Origin: Galeruca laticollis | Taxonomy: Eukaryota; Arthropoda; Insecta; Coleoptera; Chrysomelidae | DNA: 64,000 nt | Direction: 5' to 3' | NCBI GenBank assembly: GCA_963921935.1 | Contig: OY998180.1 | Coordinates: 209,788,744-209,852,743 of the forward strand | Part shown: piece after piece, positions 8,510 to 19,740 of the stretch | Layout of the letters: every line of letters starts with the position of its first letter | How positions within the stretch are numbered: position 1 is the stretch's first letter | Translations under genes and position numbers: made by a program | The notes under the pieces: model-generated | Told to the model about the DNA's origin: nothing | The model's database searches: none | The model's input: the letters and a program-made list of their open reading frames with translations, nothing else

Positions 8510-10761
8510 TATATATAATGGCTTGATACCCCTGCTGAGGTTTCGCCGCTTCACGCTTTCTAGATCCATTTTTTTGGGGTGGATCAGTCCCCGTTTTTTC
8601 TTTTAGAGTTTCTCTGTCACTGCTCTCCATAGTTTCCTATCCTTAACTTTGTCTTTCCATCCTCCAATTCCGGCTCTTGTCATATCTTCCTTCACCTGTT
8701 CCAGCCATTTTATTCTAGGTCTACCCCTACGTTTTCTTCCCCCAGGATCCCATTGTGTCATTTGCAGTGTTATTTCTTGTTCTTCTGCTCTATATATGTG
8801 TCCCAGCCATTTCATTATTTGCCTCTTTATTTTCCTTACTATGTCCTCTCCTTCCAGTTCTTGCTCAATTTCATAGTTCATTCTTTGTCTGTACTCGTTA
8901 TCTCTCAATTTGATTGGTCCCAATATTGTTCTCATTATCTTTCTTTCTATTACTCTCAAGTCTTCTTCTTCTTCCTTTTTAGTCAGTGTCATTGTTTCAG
9001 CAGCATACAACAGGACGGGTCTTATTATAAATATTGATTTTGGTTTGTCTTGAGAGTAATTTGCTTTTTAAAAGTTTTTTATTGGCATGGTAAGCCCTAT
9101 TTGCATTAATGATTTTTTCTTCTATTTCCTTTTTCCTGTTTCCAGTGTTTGTTACTGTGACACCTAAGTATTTGAATTTCTCCACTTTTTCAAATTCGAA
9201 ATCTCCGATCTTTATTACACTGGTTTAATTTATTTTACCAAAAATCATTATTTTTGTTGTATCTGCATTTATTTCTAATCCCATCCTACTTCCTTCACTT
9301 GTGATTTCCCTTATTGTGTTTTCCAGAATCTCTCTTGTCTTTGATATGATTACTATATCGTCCGCATAGGCAACTATCTGTCTTCCGCTCGTCCTGAGAT
9401 TGCTTTTTTGTATTCGCCTCATTGCATATTCAAGTATTAGGTTAAATAATGTTGCAGATAGCGAATCACCTTGTCTTACACCCTTATTTATGTATATTTC
9501 ATCAGTTTCTCCTCCTTGTGTTTTTATCGTAGCCTTTGAGTTTTCCATAGTCATCTTGATTAACCTTCTTAATTTATCATTAATGCCTAGTTCTTTCAAA
9601 GCAGACAAAAGTTTGCCTCTATGTATTGAATCTAAAGCTTGCCTAAAGTCTACAAATAACATTTACAGTTCTATTTGATACTCATATGCTGTTTCCATTA
9701 TCTGCTTCAGTGTATATATGGCATCCACCGCTAATCTTCCTTTTACGAATCCACACTGATATCGTCCTATAGTATTTCCTGTAGTGTCTCTAAGCCTTCT
9801 GTTTATTGTAGCTGATAGTATTTTATAAGCAGTATTCAGTAATGTAATACCTCTATAGTTTTGGCATTCATGCTGGTCACCTTTTTTGTGGATTGTAATT
9901 ATCTGGCCTATTTCCCATTCTGTAGGCATTTTTTCTTCTCTCCATATTTTTATTATAAGTTGGTATACTATATCATGAAGCTTCTCACCTCCGTACTTTA
10001 TCAGTTCCATATTTATGTTAACTTTTCCAGGAGCTTTTCGTTTCGGCTGTTGTTAATAATCTCCATAATCTCTGCTCTTGTAGGTTCTTCCAATATTTTT
10101 TCTTGTGATATTTCTTCAATATCTGAATCTTCAACTAGTAAAGTCCTAAAGTGATCTATCCATATTTGTTTGTATTCATTTTCTTCTTCAATGACTTTGC
10201 CATATTGGTTTTTTATACCTTTCGTTTTGCCCTTATAGGTTCGGCTTTGTTCATTTATATTTTTATAAAATTTCTTGGTATTACAATTCTTTCTTTCTTG
10301 TTCTATTTCTTTTATATTGTTATCCATCCATTCTCGCTTTGATTTTCTTATCATTTTGTTACATTCATTTCTGCTTTTTATGTATTCTTGCTTGTGCTTT
10401 ATTTCGTTTGTTCTTATCCATTTTTGTCTTTTTTCCTTTTTTTTCTACTGCTACACGGCAACTATCATTGTACCACTCTTTTCTTTTATCTCTATCCATT
10501 TTGCCTATGTGTTTTTCCGTTGTTATTTGAATGGATTTTTTTATAGCTTCCCATTGTGCGTTAACGTTGTCTTCCTTTTTCACTATTTTGCTTAGTAATT
10601 CTTCTATCTGTGTTTCATATTCTTTCATTACTTTCTCTTCACTCAGCTTTGTTATGTTCCATCTAATGCATTTCTTTCCCTTGTTGTTTTTTTTAATCTT
10701 TTGTTTTATTTTGGCAATAACAAGAAAGTGATCGGAGTCTGCACATGATCCTCTGTATGTT
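8510..10761 (-). mobile_element. 5'-truncated RTE-type non-LTR retrotransposon
   Basis: The insertion lies exactly between the two 47-bp repeats. On the minus strand it begins inside the endonuclease (about 10757) and runs through RT to a 3' tail of short TA repeats beside 8510. A 5' truncation, a low-complexity tail and a flanking duplication are standard for target-primed reverse transcription. Confidence 0.85.
8603..10757 (-). pseudogene. RTE-clade ORF2 remnant: endonuclease C-terminus, RT and C-terminal domain
   Basis: The frame starts near 10757 with RTYRGSCADSDHFLVIAKI, the SDH box ending the AP-type endonuclease. A Lys-rich linker follows (10628-10013). RT motifs then come in order: ECQNYRGITLLNTAYKILS (about 9845), RYQCGFVKGRLAVDAIY (about 9755), LFVDFRQALDSI (about 9655), GVRQGDSLSATLFNLILE (about 9475) and the intact catalytic box YADDIVI (about 9365). 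After RT come KFKYLGVTVTNTGN (about 9180) and a C-terminal domain at 9010-8603 with MKWLGHIYRA and GGRKRRGRPRIKWLEQV. One in-frame stop at 9225-9227 and about three frameshifts break the reading. Endonuclease catalytic residues upstream of SDH are lost by truncation. It is related to the fragment at 45380-45660. Confidence 0.85.
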
Positions 10762-10808
10762 CTGTTATTATATCTTCAATGAACTGTTTGTTATGGTTAT
10801 TAATAGTA
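10762..10808 (+). repeat. 47-bp target site duplication, right copy
   Basis: Perfect copy of 8463-8509, abutting the truncated 5' end of the RTE insertion. Confidence 0.85.
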
Positions 10809-12984
10809 ATTATATTATTATTTTGATTCCTATTATAATTTGATAATCATTGTTGTATTATAATTATAGTTATTAAATTGTATATTGTTATATTTTAAAT
10901 AATTTCTTTGAAAATTATTAATCTGTCTACCTCTATACCTAATTATCTTATTGTTACTCATGTTAAGTTTATTTCTACTGTTATAAGTAAAGTAATAATT
11001 ATTCTAGATTGATATTGAAAAGGTCAACACGCTGTTTACATGCTCTGATAGTTTTGTACAGTTTTCAGTGGAAAAAGTGAATATTCAGTGAGGTTTTTAG
11101 GCATGAGTATTGAGTAAGCTAGTTTTTGCCACATTTCAGTGTGACATTGTATTTGGAATTTTCGGGTAATTAGATATACTACCAAAACTGCCATCTACGG
11201 ATGTCAATAAAACTTTGCGCCATGTACACGTCTCAAGTTTAGAAAGAAATTTCTATTTAATTAACAATTAAAGTACTTGAACAAATTTAAACCAGAAAAA
11301 TTTTTGAAATCACGTAAAATATCATGTCGTATATTAAATTTATCCACCTTTTTCAATTTTCAATTGATACTTACAAAGAAACATTCTTCAAAATAATTCT
11401 CAATTTATAGACTGAAATTTATTCAGATAAAATTTTTATATATACATAGTTATTTTCCAACTAATTTTAAGCCGATCTAAAAAATCATTTGGCAAGAATA
11501 AAAATTTATATGACTGCCCAATTTTTGCAGCCTTGTAACGCGAAAATTCGCCGAGCCGTCGGAGACTTAATATTGGCTAACCTGTCGACTGGGAGAAGTC
11601 ACAGCGCTCTCGGTACGAAGTTAAAAATTTCAGTCCTCCATTTGCCGTCAAGGTGTAAACACACCGCTTCAACTAAAAATTTTCGCATGTGCTCTGGGAG
11701 CCATAAGTGCTTTATTGGAAAATCCGACAATTCCGACATAGGGGAAGAGAAATACGGCTGGAACCAACAATTGGCAGCTCCGACCCGATAGGTTTCTGGT
11801 CCAAAAACGGTCGATGACTGTGGGTTCCATAAAAATTTAGTGGAATTGCGTTTTGAGGTAAATTTCCGTAGACGGCATTAGTTAGAAGGATTCGTTAACA
11901 AGGGGGGGTTTTTGTACGTGGACATTAATGATTGGAATTTAATGGGTCAGTGAGACCAGTTCCAGGAGAGCTGGAATATTCTGGAGCAACTTCAGTTCCT
12001 GTTCTGGTTCCGGAAAAGGATAAGTGAACAGTTTTCCTTTTCTTTATTCTTCAACTTCATTAGTAAACTCACATTTATGCGTCACATATAAAGTTTTTTA
12101 TTTCTTTTTTTGCGGCAATTACTATAATTTCGCTTACACTTGTACTTGATATTTGAAAAATTTGAAAACTTTGCTCATAGTTTAAGATACGCTAAGACAC
12201 TACGGTACGTACCTGGTATTGCGTTATTTAGTGGTTTTTTGCCTATTTCTGATGATTTTATGTATATAACTTGCTCCGTACATAATTTTGAGTTGTATTT
12301 TCTGTAGCAACGCTAAGCTCGTTGCTATTTAAATTTTAGGCTTATGCAATTATTTATATTGATATTGGTATAAATTGCGGAAGTGTGAACCCTTGTAACT
12401 GTACATTGTTGACTTGATATATATATTATCGTTGTATTTTTGAGGTATTGTACATGAACAATTTGGTCGTTTCTCTAGAATTTTAGAATTGAGACATCGG
12501 TGTAGTTTGGGGCCCTCAGCTCTTCTGCACCCTGAGTTTGAAGCCTTCAGCTCTGCTCATAGTTCATAGAATCTGCTTGACAGTTATTTACTTGAGTTGT
12601 AACTGATAAATTAAATAGAAATTTTTGGATTTATGTAGATTTCGACCTTCAGCCCATCTACGTTCTGAGATTACAGCCTTCAGCTGAGCTCAGACGTTAT
12701 TTGTAACATTTTTGGTAGTGACATTGTAATTAATATTTTGAAAACAGACCTTTGGTCCACAAAGACTAATTAAATCTTCAATCAGGGGATACTTGCTGAC
12801 TTTTATTTACTTATGATAATTTACCTATCAGTTTAACCTTTGGAGTGTGTAGTTAGCGTTGTTAACCCACTGATGAGTTGTGGGCTAACTTAAGAAGTCT
12901 TGGGTGCTTGCCAAAACTTCTCTGGCGCCCTTTGTAAACTTAATAATCTTTTTTTGAAGAATCCACCCCTTCTTCGACTCGAAG
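10809..12984. other. No gene recognised; GC-richer patch 11500-12020
   Basis: Mostly AT-rich. An open frame of 100 codons at 11489-11791 has no recognisable motif and lies in a GC-richer patch that could be terminal or leader sequence of an unidentified retroelement. Around 12500-12690 a CCTTCAGCT-like phrase recurs three or four times irregularly, without forming a clear array. Confidence 0.35.
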
Positions 12985-13415
12985 CTAGTCGATTGGCGAG
13001 CACGGGTTGTACAACGTGAGACAACCCGCATACCTATAACGAGCACTGAGAGGGTTAGTAGGTTTTCTCGTTATAGCCTTATACCAAAGAATAAAAAAAT
13101 TTATAATTCTATACTTAAATAATATTACCACAATCGTATCTAACTTGAACATTTCATCTTCTTCTTTTATGACATATGCAACACAATTTTGCCAGTGAAT
13201 GCTTGTCACGTTTTCCAAGGCTTGCATTAGATGATCCTTTACATCTTTTAGTTTGAAAGTAGTATTTTAGGCTGCCATTTAATTTTTTACTTGAGTCCAA
13301 ATCAATTCTATAGGGTTCAATTCACAATGATATGGTAGCAGTCTAAGTACAATTTTATTATTTTGTTGTGCCATTTCATCAGTAACATATGAATTAAACT
13401 TATCTTTATGCTGGT

Positions 13416-13551
<136 letters not shown>

Positions 13552-13589
13552 GTATATTCTTAGATTGTAACAATTTTTGCATATCTTTT

Positions 13590-14380
13590 AAGCTATTGCA
13601 TTAGCGTCTATCGCGGGCCTTGAGCGTGGAGACCGAATCGAGAAATTCCGTAACGAAAATAACCTAACACCCCCGGCACAGCGGTGATACTTTTTAGTTT
13701 TGCCATATGTGTATAGGTATTTATCATCTATGTACAACAGTGAATATCTGTACTAGTATAATTTGTGTACAAAGTATTTTAAATATGAATAAACAAAGTG
13801 CATTTATTAATAAAGAAAGTCACGAAAAAATAGTGAAAGAAAATGTGTGAGTACTCTATATACATTTTATTATTATCACAAATGCAGTATTATTTTTTGT
13901 TTTGTTAATTTATATATAATACTGCTATAAAGACAACAACGGTTGACAGCTTTTCTTTCGAAAATATTGAATTTGAAAATGAATAATGATCCACAAGAAT
14001 TCACAACAAAATATGGTACCACCATTGACGCGGTATTTTCCAGATATTAAGAAGATATCAAGTCTCAAACTTATGTTTTTTATTTCAGTTACCATAACCC
14101 TATAGTTTCAATGATAAATATTCCTGAATAACCTACATGTATTCTAAGAAAATAAAAATATTTTGAACAATATTAACTTCTCATTTATTTTATAAAAGAA
14201 AAAAATTTGTTTTCTGTCGGTCACCACGCTCAAAAAGTGTAACTTGAATTAATATCAAAGAAAAAAAACAAAGGAAAAAAATACTGCATAAATAAAATAA
14301 ATAAATAATTATAATTGCATAAGTTGATAAAAACAGCTATGCAATAGCTTTACAGCGGCAGTCTCCGAGTGCCACACGTC
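13590..14380. mobile_element. Fold-back insertion inside the Tc1-like transposase
   Basis: The 12-mer AAGCTATTGCAT at about 13590 recurs inverted at about 14344. Further in, TTGAGCGTGGAGACCGA (about 13619) recurs inverted at about 14216-14232 with one mismatch. TAAAAGA in minus-strand reading lies on both outer sides, a candidate 7-bp target duplication. The interior is AT-rich with no transposase, so this is a non-autonomous element of unknown family. Exact ends are uncertain. Confidence 0.5.
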
Positions 14381-14872
14381 TTTTATTTTTTTTAATGAAG
14401 ATGTTGTTGGAACCTTTTCTACCCTACGGCTGTTGTAAGATGCATTGTCCATTACAATTACAGCACCATCTGGCAATTTTTTTAGAAATTCAGAAAACCA
14501 GTTTTCAAATACCAATCCATTCATATCCTCTTGATAATCTCCAGTTTCTTTTACTTTCAAATATTAGCAATGCATCTTTAACAAATACATACTCAGATCC
14601 CGCATGAAGGATTATTAAACGTTTGCTTTTTCCAGATGGATTTTTCAAACCTGTAGACAATCCTTTAAGAAAAGCATCCCTTTTATTCCGAATAGATGTA
14701 TCTATCCATATTTTAAAATTTTTATGATCTTCATTTAGCCAGGTTTCATCAAGGTAATAAATGGGGTCTCTGTTCTCGCCTATACTGTTTTATGGGTCTT
14801 TGGTAATTTCTTCTCCATGTTACAATATTATTGCGTTCTATTAAAATACTCTTTCTATTTCTTTTCAAGTAT

Positions 14873-14960
14873 CTAAAAAAATGTAATTTCTTAGTAAATA
14901 CCATAGAATAAATAAAGGAGCATTCAATTCATATGAAAATTAGTATTATTTTTGGCTTAC
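14873..14960 (-). other. Spliceosomal intron in Tc1-like transposase
   Basis: Minus-strand donor AA|GTAAGCC and acceptor TTTTTTAG|ATAC. Removing the 88 bases joins KINF to KYLKRNRKS in one frame with family-like sequence on both sides. Confidence 0.75.
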
Positions 14961-15230
14961 TTAAAATTTATTTTTTTCATAACTTTATGTAATGATGAAC
15001 GAGAAATTTGTGGTAAATCTGGGCATTTTCCTAATTCAGTTAAAATTTTATTCAAAGTTAATATTTCTTTTTCAAAATGTTACAATGGACAATGCGTAGA
15101 ATTATATTTTTTGTTGTACCGTCGAAGGTTTCAACAATTCCTTGACGACCTCCATGATGGTTAGAAGAGACAATTATTCCAGTGTTTCTATATTTTTTAA
15201 TAATTCGAAACACAGTCGATCCACCAACTC

Positions 15231-15290
15231 CTAAAAAATAAAATTTGTATACATTAATTTTATACAAAAATGCTATTTTCGATAATTTAC
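15231..15290 (-). other. Probable short intron in Tc1-like transposase
   Basis: A 60-base GT...AG segment (GTAAATTATC ... TTTTTTAG) separates KTLG from VGGSTVFRII, the helix-turn-helix core. The intervening translation is AT-rich and unlike the family. Confidence 0.55.
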
Positions 15291-15466
15291 CCAACGTTTT
15301 TACAATTTTGGACACACCTTTGTCTCTTGTTCGTCATCTGAGATTTGTTGATACAAATTCACAACGTTTTGCTTCTCTGTAGACGATAAGTGGCTTAAAA
15401 TTACAAAGCTCCTTTTTTTGGGGGCGAATGATGTATGCTAGTACTTGGAATATTATCTGAGTCCAT

Positions 15467-16589
15467 TTTCAAATTAGTCCTGACAAGAACTGTTTTTATA
15501 ATTCAATAAAACAATAACAAGAACGCAAGAAAGAACAGTTTATACAATTGTTAGTCATAATATATGTCAAAAGTGCTGTGTAAAATCGGCTGCGATTTGA
15601 CCAATCAGGAATCAACAGAATTGCCAACTTAAATTCGAATCAGTCCTCCTAGTTAAAAAACAGGGTATAGTCAAAAACCAATGTTAGCACGTCTACAGTC
15701 GTTTCGACTTGACAGATCTTAATCTAGGATCCTAAAACTGTTTATCAGTAACAACATATTTCCATTCCATTCAATGATTTTTTTTCATTATTGATATTGT
15801 GGAAATTTGATTATCGATCTTCTCAAGTACTGTGATGAACCCAAAGAATTTGTTCTGATTCCACTGAAATTAATTTCATCGCCCCATATATCTCCTCTCC
15901 AAAAATTCTTCGTATTTAGCACAAAAATATAAACCGAATAGCGTCGTGTGTTGACTACAGAAAGCAGAGTTTGATTAAAAAAGCAAAAAAAAACATAATG
16001 GAAGCAGAGAAATATGAACGCAAGAACAGAAGTACATACACACATACAGACAGTCGTCCGCCTTGGAATGAGACAAATAAGTTGAGTCTGAAAACCCATA
16101 GTCACAAATGATGAACAAAGCTGCGAACATTACGCTTAATGTCTATTATAGAATAACAAGCAGTATTAACAGTGTTATGTAAGCATCACGTTAACTGTTG
16201 CATTTATTTTTAGTAAGTAAATACTACTTGAACTTTAAAAAACAAAATCTAGGAATTCAATCAAAGATAAAACCAAAATAGAACGTACAGAGATACCAGT
16301 TTATGTTCTAATTAATTATTAATCATAAAATCTTTCAAACCTTTGGATTATAACTAATGTGTTTTGCGTTTTGAAATCGTCCTTTTGAGGTGGATTATTC
16401 ATCGTTTTCGATTTTTTACTGTTTATATTTGATGTTGGCTTTTCTTTCCGTTCGTTTTGGTTTCAGTATTTTGCTTTTCAGTTGTCTCCATTTAGTTCTC
16501 ATCCGTTTTCGTTTATCTCGTTTTCCTAGGTGTTTTTCGATCTGCTTCTTGGTCACAATGGGATCCACTGCGTTATTCTTCTGATCATT
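15467..16589. other. No gene recognised
   Basis: AT-rich. Around 15665 the minus strand reads CTATACCCTG, which could be the outer end of the Tc1-like element, but no matching end was found on its other side. A Lys/Arg-rich minus-strand reading at about 16590-16400 has no family assignment. Confidence 0.35.
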
Positions 16590-16800
16590 TCATTTGGTTT
16601 TCTTCTTATTGTGTAATGTGTAATTTTGAATTAGAGGTGGATGTAACTGAAGAATAAATAACGCTCCGAAATAACGTATTAAAAATTCGTAACATGTCGA
16701 TAGACATGTTACACCCCCTCTTCTCGGAGACAAAAGAAATTCGAAAAATGACTTTTTTTTGGTAAAACTAAACAGCCTACAAAGAAAAGTAGCCAAAACA
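16590..16800 (-). other. Possible polypurine tract and LTR start
   Basis: On the minus strand a purine run (GAGAAGAGGGGG) is followed at once by TGTAACATG, a loop, then CATGTTACG. This looks like a retrotransposon polypurine tract running into an LTR that begins TG. An open reading of about 25 codons precedes it, as pol ends do. No partner LTR was found. Confidence 0.3.
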
Positions 16801-16999
16801 ACAGGAATGCGGTGATCAAAAAGATGATGTAGTAGTGCTTACAGATTGAAGGAAACAAACAAGAAATAAACAGAAGATAAGAACATAGATAAGAAAAAAT
16901 AAGAAAAAGAATGGAACATATTCAATGAATGTCCAAGAATTCTTGCTTTCTAATTCAAGACTTTAATTTCATATTAAAAAATATATATTTTATGGTTAT

Positions 17000-17477
17000 A
17001 TTAATTTTGATATTATTTTGTTTTAATTTTATTTTAGTTTATTTATGTATGTTTATGAGTTATATTGACTTCGGCTGCTCTTTCTCTACAAAGCCGAGGC
17101 ACGATAACTTTTTCTCCCTTCAGGTTCAGGCCGCCAATTTTATAGTATAATTTTTATTATATGCTTGGAAGATAAGTGAAATTTGCTAATATATTTTTTA
17201 TGTTGATAATGAATGGAAGATGAGAAATAATATTGGTATGTTTTAATCAAATTTAATAATTCATTCCAATTCAATTTAAAAAAAAACTGCAATTGCGTTA
17301 GGCCTCTGGCGTCTATGACATGCGCCCTATAATCATCTATAACCTTAAGTTTCCTGCAGCTGCGAAGATGGATATTTTTGCAATGCAAACATCAGCTTAT
17401 CAGCGAGTTGTGCTCGAGATATATAAACAAAATACATATGTACAAGCTATTTACATTAATATATGATGAGACAGGAA

Positions 17478-17482
<5 letters not shown>
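17000..17482 (-). mobile_element. LTR-retrotransposon fragment: LTR end plus leader (copy 1)
   Basis: Aligns by eye to 26300-26770. Shared landmarks are a leader ending TTGGCGGCC with CTGAAGGGAGAAA, a CATATATAA-like block, GCGTCTATGACATGCGCCCT-like bases and ATGATGAGAC. In both copies the leader follows the LTR on the minus strand, so each is a 5' LTR end. The LTR is interrupted at 17483 and resumes at 18082-18190. Confidence 0.6.

Positions 17483-17525
<43 letters not shown>
17483..17525. repeat. (TA)n microsatellite, left of PLE insertion
   Basis: About 43 bases of uninterrupted TA at the left junction of the PLE fragment. Confidence 0.95.
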
Positions 17526-17527
<2 letters not shown>

Positions 17528-18048
17528 AGAAAGCCGAATAAACGGCCATAAATACACTAAAAATGCATCCACAACGCTACACAAACATGAACATAACGAA
17601 AATCATGAATTCGATTTCGAAAACACAAAAATTTTAACACAAGACACAAATTATCAAAAACTCAAAATCAAAGAAATGATATATATAAAACAAGATAAAT
17701 TATCAGTAAATGACAAACAAGACATAAAAAACTTGAGTCAAATTTATTACAAATTAATTAATTAATTTATTTTTATCACTCCCAACATAATATCGTTGCG
17801 TAAATATCTAAGGTAGGTATTCTATTACTATTGACACTTCATTCATGACATTTTATTGACTTTTTCAAAATAATTTTTACAATAACTGTATTTTATGTAA
17901 TTTAATTTTAATATTTATACATATTCTTTTGAAAATGCTCCTAAAATAAGAGCGAAACGTCAAGTTTGATAAGTCTTTATTCGAAAATATATTTTAACTA
18001 ATATATTTGTTTCATTCCACAACCTTTGAACCCAAGAAGATATAATTC

Positions 18049-18051
<3 letters not shown>
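17526..18051 (+). mobile_element. Penelope-like element 3' part: GIY-YIG C-terminus and tail
   Basis: The frame to 17765 reads LESRINGHKY, TTLHKHEHNENHEFDFENT, ILTQDTNYQKLKIKEMIYI and DKQDIKNLSQIYYKLIN. This is the second half of a PLE GIY-YIG endonuclease ending in a proper stop, and is intact as far as it goes. A 3' region with a hammerhead-like core at 17928-17962 follows. The fragment is bounded on both sides by (TA)n inside an LTR. The element is 5'-truncated, missing RT and the GIY and YIG motifs themselves. Confidence 0.8.
17928..17962 (+). ncRNA. Hammerhead-like core in PLE 3' region
   Basis: TTGAAAA, then GCTC, a nine-base loop, GAGC, then GAAACGTC. Stem II (17937-17940 with 17950-17953) is perfect and abuts GAAA. 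The CUGANGA box reads UUGAAAA, so one invariant G-A step is mutated and cleavage is doubtful. Confidence 0.5.

Positions 18052-18081
<30 letters not shown>
18052..18081. repeat. (TA)n microsatellite, right of PLE insertion
   Basis: Second TA tract, at the right junction of the PLE fragment. Confidence 0.95.
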
Positions 18082-18084
<3 letters not shown>

Positions 18085-18190
18085 CTTTATACATGGTTAT
18101 TTGAGAGTTAACTATTGATTACTTATATTATAAAGGATCTTGATACTGTTTAAAAGAGGTGAGTACAAGTTTCTTATTATTAGAATATTA
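18082..18190 (-). mobile_element. Continuation of LTR copy 1 beyond the PLE insertion
   Basis: Aligns to about 26784-26895: TACATG-TTATTT-AGAGT, ACTTATATTATA-like and GTGAGTACAAGT-like blocks occur in the same order in both. This shows that the PLE sits inside the LTR. Confidence 0.5.
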
Positions 18191-18774
18191 TAACCAGTGT
18201 TTGTTTATTTTGAAAATTAGTCCTTTAAACTGTTATAGGCCTTTATATTTATTTAAATTAGTTAAGAAAAATGATCATTTTATATCGATAGTTTTGCTTT
18301 GGGAGCCAAAGAAAAAATTTCACAGACCCTATATGTTGAAAAGTTTGAAATTCAACATGTCTGCTACCACGCGTCCCTTTGGGTACTGCTATGGTTCACA
18401 ATTATTTGTCTTTTCTCACTGAATACTTCCTTCTGAAGTGGGAAACTCGTTCAAACTTATTACTATAATTCTAGTTACCGATGCAGATCATACATTTCAC
18501 TCAATTTCATTTTTTTAAAATAATTTTGTTAAAATTTTCGAGAGTTCACCAACATGTCGTTCTCGTTATTCAAACCCCCTCCCCCCCTCGATTCTACCTT
18601 GTTTTTTTATCAACAAATTTTCTTGAACGGAAATCCATAGGTTGCTTGTTACTATATTAGATTTAATAATAATCGATCGTCATGAAATGAAATGTTCAAA
18701 ATTGCCAAATTTTAACAAACCGAGCCATTAGGATGTTTATTGTAGGTTTATGTGGAGCAATCTATTAGTTTAAA
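18191..18774. other. No gene recognised
   Basis: AT-rich spacer before the gypsy element; an open frame at 18159-18422 has no family signature. Confidence 0.4.
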
Positions 18775-18778
18775 ATAT

Positions 18779-19167
18779 TGTTACGAAACAGCACACGGTA
18801 TAGTCCCTAAAACCGACTCTGTCTAAGCCAGGTGTAAAAGTTAAAATTATGGCGGATACGCAATTTTTTTTACAACTGTTTACGACTTCACGACTATCTT
18901 ATGTAAACATTGTTTTTGTGACCAGAGTTATCTAGAAAAGGCCAGAACCAATTCTCGAGAAATAAACAAAAAATACACCGAACAGTAAAGTGCTAATTAA
19001 TAATCAAGTTTGTGTGCATATAAATTAAATATAAGTGATTAGTTAAGTATATATGAATTAAGTGTTAGTGAGTTAGTGTTTAAATAAATTAGTAAGTATC
19101 CATACCGAGTCTTTGAAATTTATCCCACCCGTAATAAAAACTTTTAATAAATAAGAAAAACATTACA
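18779..19167 (+). repeat. 5' LTR of gypsy element 1 (promoter block deleted)
   Basis: 389 bases. Relative to the 3' LTR it lacks the stretch between GGCCAGAA and CTCGAGAAA, which in the 3' LTR contains TATAAATAA. The LTR-driven promoter is therefore missing from the upstream copy. Confidence 0.9.
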
Positions 19168-19169
19168 CT

Positions 19170-19740
19170 ATTATTGATAATACCATTTAAAGTGGTTAAT
19201 GCAGTTCAAGAATGCCGAGGGCCAGATCGCTAGATGGATTGAACGACTTCAAGAGTATGATTTCAACATCGAACATCGAGCTGGTGTGAGTCACCGAAAT
19301 GCCGACTCCCTGTCCAGACGGCCGTGCCCAACAGACTGCTCCCACTGCAACAAGGTGGAATCTAGGGAAGCTGCAGTTTCAAGAACTACTATAGTCAACG
19401 AGGAATGGTCACCCACCAGGATCAGAGAAGATCAGGAGAATGATCCTCACCTGAAGATGATCCGGCAATGGAAGAAAGAAAACCGGCGACCTACCTGGCA
19501 AGAAGTGTCAAGATTTTTACCGAAACTCAAGGCGTAGTGGGCTCAGTGGGACTCCCTTGTCCTGGAAGAAGGGCTGTTGAAAAGAGTCTTTGAAAACGAT
19601 GATGGTTCTGAGATGAGGAGACAGCTAGTTATCCCGAGAACAAGAGTAGCTGAGGTACTAAAGAAGTTACACAACAGTCCATCGGGAGGTCATCTGGGAG
19701 TGAAGAAAGCCCTTCAGCGAGTTCGTGAAAGGTTTATTGG
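19170..19740 (+). pseudogene. gypsy pol: RNase H end and integrase zinc-binding start
   Basis: LKWLMQFKNAEGQIARW at about 19187 is the end of gypsy RNase H, followed by EYDFNIEHRAGVSHRNADSL. After a stop (TAG at 19535) the frame continues with VAEVLKKLHNSPSGGHLGVKKA, the His-x-His half of the integrase H2C2 finger. A one-base deletion near 19738 shifts into the next frame. Upstream RT sequence is absent: the LTR ends only about 20 bases before this block. Confidence 0.85.

Noticed and set aside
8649..10731. Many plus-strand open frames rich in Phe, Ser and Leu
   Set aside because: They are antisense shadows of the minus-strand RTE ORF2, whose motifs are clear.
11489..11791. 100-codon plus-strand frame as a gene
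   Set aside because: No motif, no splice or promoter context, and poor fit to any known family; kept only as part of an unresolved patch.
12480..12700. Recurring CCTTCAGCT phrases as a tandem repeat
   Set aside because: Spacing is irregular and flanks differ; no unit could be defined.
15788..16105. 105-codon minus-strand frame
   Set aside because: Low-complexity hydrophobic translation with no family signature in AT-rich DNA.
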